Origin: Petasospora fabianii
Taxonomy: Eukaryota > Ascomycota > Saccharomycetes > Phaffomycetales > Wickerhamomycetaceae
Reading direction: 5' to 3'
NCBI GenBank assembly: GCA_022641835.1
Contig: CP048717.1
Span: 682,001 to 746,000 of the forward strand
Length of the DNA: 64,000 bases
Shown here: piece after piece, positions 59,631 through 64,000 of the stretch
Layout: each line of letters starts with the position of its first letter
Numbering within the stretch: position 1 is the stretch's first letter
Program-made: the position numbers and the translations under genes
Notes under the pieces: generated by a model
Seen by the model: only the letters and a program-made list of their open reading frames with translations
Database searches by the model: none
Told to the model about the DNA's origin: nothing

Positions 59631-60449
59631 TCAGAGGATCAAGAAGGCAGCACCGGCAAAGGCAACGGCTGGAGCCACAAGCTTGGAGTAGCCAGAGGCA
59701 GCCTTGAAGGCAATGGCACCGTTGGAGGAGTTTGAGTAGTTGGTGATGGTGTGAACTTCATCTGTAGTGTACACGGTTGTGAACTCACCGGTGGAAGACC
59801 CACTGGTGTAGGAGACGACAGATGTGATAACCTTCTCATCGGTGGTGAGTGTGGTACCAAGGGTGGAAACAATGGTGGAGCCGTCTGAGTTGGTTTCTGT
59901 AGTCACCTGAGCAGAGGCAGCACCGCTTGGAGTCGATTGTGTCCACCAAGGGTTAGAAGAGGACTGTGTCCACCACAATGTTGTCTCTGGAGTCCACCAC
60001 ACAGTCGTAGAAGCAGACCCGGTACCAGTAGTTGCAGAAGAAGCTGGTGCCAATGTAGTCGTTCCGCTAGCAGCCTCGGTAGCGGTGGCAGCGGACTCTG
60101 GGGTCCACCACACAGTTGTGGACTGGGAAGCGGCTGCCTGGGTGTTGACGGTGACGGTAGTACCTTGAGAGGTAGCTGCCTGTTCGTTGGCCTGACTGGC
60201 CTGCTGGGTGTTCGTAATGATACCAGAAGCGGCAGTGGCGGTGGAAGTGGCGATGACACCAGTCTCATTAGCTTCAGACTCAGCTTGGGCTGTCTCGGCT
60301 GTCTGTGCGGTGGCAGCGGTGGCAGCGGTGGCAGTAGCACCCGTGGTAGCGGCAGTGTTGGCAGTTTCAACTTCATCGAAGCCACCGTTCTGAGCAGCGA
60401 CGAGGAGTGGAAGAAGGGAGGAGACTGTAGCGATGTTTTTGAAAAGCAT
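59631..60449 (-). CDS. Probable GPI-anchored cell-wall protein with Trp-pair repeats
   Basis: 272 residues. A signal peptide (1-19, ending LLVAAQ-like) precedes a Thr/Ala/Ser-rich stalk, likely O-mannosylated. Four Trp-pair motifs lie at residues 114-116, 151-153, 159-161 and 168-170 (two TTVWWTPE, two WWTQ). There are N-glycosylation sites near 61, 237 and 240. The C-terminus has a small-residue omega site around NSSNG (about 240-244) and a hydrophobic tail (about 257-272), typical of GPI anchoring. It resembles small covalently linked yeast wall proteins but no named family is certain. A TATA box lies at 60531-60538 on the minus strand. Confidence 0.8.
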   Translation of the reverse strand: MLFKNIATVSSLLPLLVAAQNGGFDEVETANTAATTGATATAATAATAQTAETAQAESEANETGVIATSTATAASGIITNTQQASQANEQAATSQGTTVTVNTQAAASQSTTVWWTPESAATATEAASGTTTLAPASSATTGTGSASTTVWWTPETTLWWTQSSSNPWWTQSTPSGAASAQVTTETNSDGSTIVSTLGTTLTTDEKVITSVVSYTSGSSTGEFTTVYTTDEVHTITNYSNSSNGAIAFKAASGYSKLVAPAVAFAGAAFLIL

Positions 60450-61592
60450 TGTGATTTTAGAGTAGTGCTTGATGTTGATAGACGAGAATTCTCGGCATCC
60501 TGCTTATCTACAGGTCGGGAGATGCCACTGTACTTATACCTCGGTGCTTGGAACGCAGATGCCTCGACACATGCAGCTTGATCACCGAAGCCCAAGGCTT
60601 TTGCGTCACGTCATGCATAACACCATCGAGTTGGGTAAGAATTTTTGATTCGATTTGACACATTTACTAGCGAGTTATTTTTAGATGAAGTTCAACATTA
60701 CCTGTTTGGGAAATTTATAAACAAAGATTAGGCGAGGTTGCGCCCCATACCAATTTCGCGGAGCCAGCCATCTCGGCTTAAGAAAGGGCTTTGACGTTCC
60801 ACTTGGAGCAAGATCTGATCTATCAGAAAATGGGGTACACCTAGAGACGGTCTAAAAATAGTTGGCTAAAAATCAAACACCGCTGTCAGACATTTTGAAA
60901 TGCCGAAGAGGGGCGATGAGGGACAATGAAGGCCCTTATTACCATAATGACGTACAAGGAGTGTACTATAAGAATACGGAAGCAGTTAAGTCGAAACAGA
61001 TGTCTATCGTGCTCAGACTATAAAACCAATTGCCAATTGCCAAGTGGCGAAGCAGGTTTGGTCGCAGACTGAAATGAAGGCTTGCGATCTAGCGTGCTCA
61101 GGCTTGATCGAGCATATGTTGTCTGCGATCAATTGGGCCACCACTTATACTATGCCATCATCAGCCTTGTTGAAGCCACAAAAGCCTAGCCTCAAATAGT
61201 GTGATATGTAGCCGAAAGCGGAGGACGGCCAGCAATACTGCGCCTCCATTGTGGCCCTCTCGGTGACTCCTTAACTTTGGGCTATGCTTCAAACCCAAGC
61301 CTCCGGATTAAAGCGGACTTCAGTGATCGGGCCGCGATCTTGACATATGATGCCTGACTAAAGATCTATGAGAAGTGGCTGCTCAAGACCTTCAGTGCCA
61401 CCTAATAATCATTTTGACACATTGAATGCACATCCTCCAGATACTCTCAGATTGGGTAGCGTCACCTTCTTTCAAGTTCAGATTGGGTGGTGAATGGTCT
61501 ACACGATAAGCATCCACCTCTCATGGATGTGAGGTTGCATGTTGATCACTGCTCATTCCATCATTGACATTGTCGTTTATATACGTTTCACT
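60450..61592. other. Long intergenic region upstream of GPI protein
   Basis: 1.14 kb between the GPI protein start and the RAD59 stop. It contains the TATAAGTA box (60531-60538, minus strand) and an isolated PAC core GCGATGAG (60913-60920) with no RRPE nearby. No supported gene on either strand. Confidence 0.5.
60531..60538 (-). promoter_or_regulatory. TATA box of GPI-protein gene
   Basis: TATAAGTA on the minus strand, about 85 bp upstream of the start at 60449. Confidence 0.55.
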
Positions 61593-62162
61593 CTAGTGTA
61601 GAAACTCAAACATACCTCCATTAGAGTAAAATCCTTTCTCCATTTTAGCCTGGTGATCCAAAACCAAATCAGCAAATTGAAGAAAACAATTTTTCGTTGC
61701 CGCTGTTACGGATTCCTTCTTTGCCTTACTAAAAGCCAACGATTTCTGCGGTAAGTTATCACCTCTACCTGCGCCAGCTGCTTCATGATACGTTCCATCT
61801 TTGAGAGTTACTCGTACCGTGCTGAGCATCCGGAGTGAATATCTATCGCCATCCTCTTTGAGTGATTCGACCTCTGATCCGAGAACTTCAGTTGACCATC
61901 CGTCGTAGCCAAAGGCTAAATTCGCAAACTCTATCATCTTATAGAAAGGCACATCTTGTGCCCCATGGAGAAATGAAGGTCGCCTATGCGCGCTGAAACG
62001 GCAGTATGCCTCGATCTTAGCCTGTAAAGTACCTGAGCACGCGATGGCCCACTTGGATGCCGGTCGGTCGCGCCAGTCACCATCAAGGAAGATATCGAGC
62101 TGTTCAACACTGGGTTGAAAAATGGTGGAGGTAGGAGGTTCGTATAACGCTGGTGGATCCAT
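61593..62162 (-). CDS. RAD59: Rad52-domain recombination protein
   Basis: 189 residues containing only the Rad52 N-terminal annealing domain (about 30-180): RPASKWAIACSGTLQAKIEAY-like start, DVPFYKMIEFANLAFGYDGWS, RVTLKDGTYHEAAGAGRGDN, and KKESVTAATKNCFLQFADLVLD. There is no Rad51-binding tail, so it fits Rad59 (238 residues in yeast) better than Rad52 (about 470). It anneals complementary strands together with Rad52 in single-strand annealing and break-induced replication. Divergent from ZNG1. Confidence 0.9.
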   Translation of the reverse strand: MDPPALYEPPTSTIFQPSVEQLDIFLDGDWRDRPASKWAIACSGTLQAKIEAYCRFSAHRRPSFLHGAQDVPFYKMIEFANLAFGYDGWSTEVLGSEVESLKEDGDRYSLRMLSTVRVTLKDGTYHEAAGAGRGDNLPQKSLAFSKAKKESVTAATKNCFLQFADLVLDHQAKMEKGFYSNGGMFEFLH

Positions 62163-62556
62163 TGTTTGCTGTGCAAAATAGTAATGATGATGTTCATATT
62201 TACGGAGGCGTAGATGCCCTTTGTTTACCTTTTGATGGCGTCATTTTACCGTTAGGTTTTGGCAGACTCAGTTGATACCGAGTGGTGACTTTGGACCAGC
62301 TACCAAACTGTACCAATCTTTAAGCTATTGATGAGGTTCAGGGGCTGGTAATTCAGGTCATCTTTCCTCCCTCAGAATGCATGAAAAGAGCCAATTCAAC
62401 TAATTCCCATTTAAAGTCTTGATCATGGAAGAAGCCGTGAATTCACATCCGTGCACCATTTGATCCGCAAGCGTTGCCATATGAACGTCATCACTATGCC
62501 ATCTCTCACTCTTTCAATTGTTTACGCTCGTCCCCATCACATTTGTTCCTTCAAAA
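62163..62556. promoter_or_regulatory. Divergent promoter, RAD59 and ZNG1
   Basis: 394 bp with no recognised factor site. The ZNG1 frame is open upstream to a TTG at 62518 only. Confidence 0.4.
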
Positions 62557-63732
62557 ATGGATGATATACCCGAACTCGTAACAGGAGAAGAGGAAGATCT
62601 TCACAACCTCCTTGATAATGCCAAGTTCGTTGACCCAGGCCTGACGGAAGAGCAAGTCGAGAAGTACAAGGAAACACTCCGACTTCGTCAGGATCCTTCA
62701 GATCCCCCAAGAAAGATTCCTGTAACTATCATCACAGGGTATCTTGGCTCAGGAAAGTCTACGCTTCTACAACATATTGCTCAAGAGGGCAAGAGGAAGT
62801 TTGCCGTCATCCTTAACGAGTTCGGAGATTCGTCTGCTATCGAGAAGTCGTTGACTGTCACCGATGGTGAAAAGTCCTACACAGACTGGCTAGATCTTGG
62901 TAACGGCTGTCTCTGTTGCACTGTAAGAGATGCAGGTGTCCAGGCCATTGAAGATCTTGTGGAACGCTCGGGATACAAGATTGATCACATTCTTCTTGAG
63001 ACTTCAGGTATTGCTGATCCGGCCCCAATCGCCCGCATGTTCTGGCTCGATGAAGGTGTCAAAAGTAACGTCTACATTGATGGTGTTGTCACTGTTCTCG
63101 ATGCTGGTAATATTATGCAATGCCTGGCAGATGTTGGTGGACATTGGCATAAGGAGAATGGCCATGGTGATGTCGAAGAGCAAGGTGTCACAACTGCACA
63201 TCTTCAGATTGCCATGGCTGATGTCATTTTGCTGAACAAGATGGATACACTGCGGACCGATAAAACCAAACTTGTGGACACGGTACGAATGATAAACAAT
63301 GTTGCCACTATGTATGAAACACAATTTGGAAACATAGATGTGTCAAAGCTACTGGATCTTCATGCCTTTGAAGGTAGCATCAAACTCGGTGAAGACAGGG
63401 GGTCCTTCCATGATTCAAGAATTTCGACAATCTCTTTCGACTTTGGTATTGTCACGGAAAATGACTTTGAGAAGTTTGAAAAGTTCATTCAGTATATTCT
63501 TTGGGAAGGTAAGGCCAATGGCAAGGACATTGAAGTGCATAGATCCAAAGGTGTCGTTATCACCAAGGACAGCATAAAGGTTCTCCAAGGAGTTAGAGAG
63601 GCATACGAGTTCATTGATGTCACACAGACCGAGCTGAAAGAATCGAAGTTAGTCTTAATCGGTAAAAACTTGAACATAAATGACATATATGCCGAGCTTC
63701 TCAAGCAGACGAGTCTCCGTGGACATCAGTGA
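62557..63732 (+). CDS. ZNG1: COBW/G3E GTPase, zinc chaperone-type metalloprotein activator
   Basis: 391 residues from the ATG at 62557 ([14 protein letters not shown]). Walker [10 protein letters not shown] (about 61-69), CxCC metal motif in NGCLCC (about 118-121), switch region [16 protein letters not shown] guanine-specificity motif and a C-terminal COBW domain. Zng1 uses GTP to hand zinc to methionine aminopeptidase 1. The N-terminal IPELV resembles the CPELV-type motif that contacts the MetAP1 zinc finger, with Ile in place of Cys. Yeast counterpart: YNR029C. Confidence 0.92.
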   Translation: MDDIPELVTGEEEDLHNLLDNAKFVDPGLTEEQVEKYKETLRLRQDPSDPPRKIPVTIITGYLGSGKSTLLQHIAQEGKRKFAVILNEFGDSSAIEKSLTVTDGEKSYTDWLDLGNGCLCCTVRDAGVQAIEDLVERSGYKIDHILLETSGIADPAPIARMFWLDEGVKSNVYIDGVVTVLDAGNIMQCLADVGGHWHKENGHGDVEEQGVTTAHLQIAMADVILLNKMDTLRTDKTKLVDTVRMINNVATMYETQFGNIDVSKLLDLHAFEGSIKLGEDRGSFHDSRISTISFDFGIVTENDFEKFEKFIQYILWEGKANGKDIEVHRSKGVVITKDSIKVLQGVREAYEFIDVTQTELKESKLVLIGKNLNINDIYAELLKQTSLRGHQ

Positions 63733-63873
63733 CCTATATATAGCCGTTTGATTAATATGGATCCTCCACAGACGCTTTTAGAACTAGATGAGAAATTAAC
63801 AAAATAGAATGGGAGTCATTAGATTGAAAAAGCATTAGTATTAGTAGTAAAAAATTGGCATAGAGAGTACAAA

Positions 63874-64000
63874 TTAGCTACCAATATCCGAAGAAACTTC
63901 TGATGACGAAGTCGAACCCTCCCCAAAGGCTAGTAGCCTGATATCAACCAACCATGGATCCTCCAGCAGCTTAGCAGCACTTGGACGTTTGTTTGGATCT
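63874..64000 (-). CDS. C-terminal end of a protein kinase (partial)
   Basis: The reading frame enters from the right edge and ends at a TAA at 63876-63874. The 41 visible residues begin DPNKRPSAAKLLEDPWL, the kinase subdomain XI motif (DPxxRPSAxxLLxxPW), then a Ser-rich tail ending SSDIGS. This supports a Ser/Thr kinase with a catalytic domain near its C-terminus. The subfamily cannot be told from this fragment. Confidence 0.75.
   Translation of the reverse strand, partial: DPNKRPSAAKLLEDPWLVDIRLLAFGEGSTSSSEVSSDIGS

Noticed and set aside
60913-60920. PAC core upstream of the GPI protein
   Set aside because: Isolated, more than 450 bp from the start and without an RRPE; likely chance.

Overview
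The window is nuclear DNA of a budding yeast (Saccharomycotina). It holds about 24 closely packed, mostly intronless protein genes, all with clear yeast counterparts except one small unrecognised gene, plus three tRNA genes and one probable decayed gene. Introns are short (53-71 bp) with yeast-type donors and TACTAAC-like branch points. The middle Leu of the conserved ALLLATW motif of SMC6 is encoded by CTG (14848-14850, minus strand). This suggests standard CTG=Leu decoding and argues against the CUG-Ser clade. The genus is not resolved.

Layout. 0-9.3 kb: LAP2-type aminopeptidase/epoxide hydrolase, a YNL050C-like protein with an intron, an XBP1-like KilA-N/APSES repressor, beta-carbonic anhydrase (NCE103), and a membrane-anchored cyclophilin. 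9.6-20.3 kb: RSA4 and IMG2 (adjacent and co-oriented as in S. cerevisiae), COG6, SMC6 (intron), POL12. 20.7-31 kb: a four-exon gene for a 77-residue membrane protein, COX8 and COX9 head to head, VPS33, and a 2014-residue IST2-like ER-plasma membrane tether. 31-35 kb: YBL036C-type PLP protein and AP-2 alpha (APL3). 35.2-39.5 kb: gene-poor stretch with tRNA-Gly, two identical tRNA-Asp genes and a decayed coding region. 39.5-48 kb: DUF92/TMEM19 protein, M16 metalloprotease, then 2.5 kb without genes ahead of glycerol kinase GUT1. 48.4-64 kb: RPL8, ELP1, a WKF-domain nucleolar protein, CTO1, PFF1, a GPI-anchored wall protein, RAD59, ZNG1, and the C-terminal end of a protein kinase running off the window.

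Gene neighbourhoods match S. cerevisiae in small blocks: RSA4-IMG2 (YCR072C-YCR071C), POL12...YBL036C-APL3 (YBL035C-YBL037W), COX8...VPS33 (YLR395C-YLR396C) and CTO1-WKF gene (YCR015C-YCR016W). The COX8/COX9/VPS33/IST2 group lies between POL12 and the YBL036C homologue, so the blocks have been reshuffled.

Promoters show familiar yeast logic. PAC and RRPE-like motifs lie ahead of RSA4, the WKF gene and ELP1. A full Rap1 match lies ahead of RPL8, an MCB (ACGCGT) ahead of POL12, and CCAAT boxes plus a CACGTG in the shared COX8/COX9 promoter. No mobile element, CRISPR array, rRNA or virus-derived element was recognised. The most unusual item is the IST2-like tail, which carries three copies of a module of about 75 residues spread along a low-complexity linker of roughly 1370 residues.
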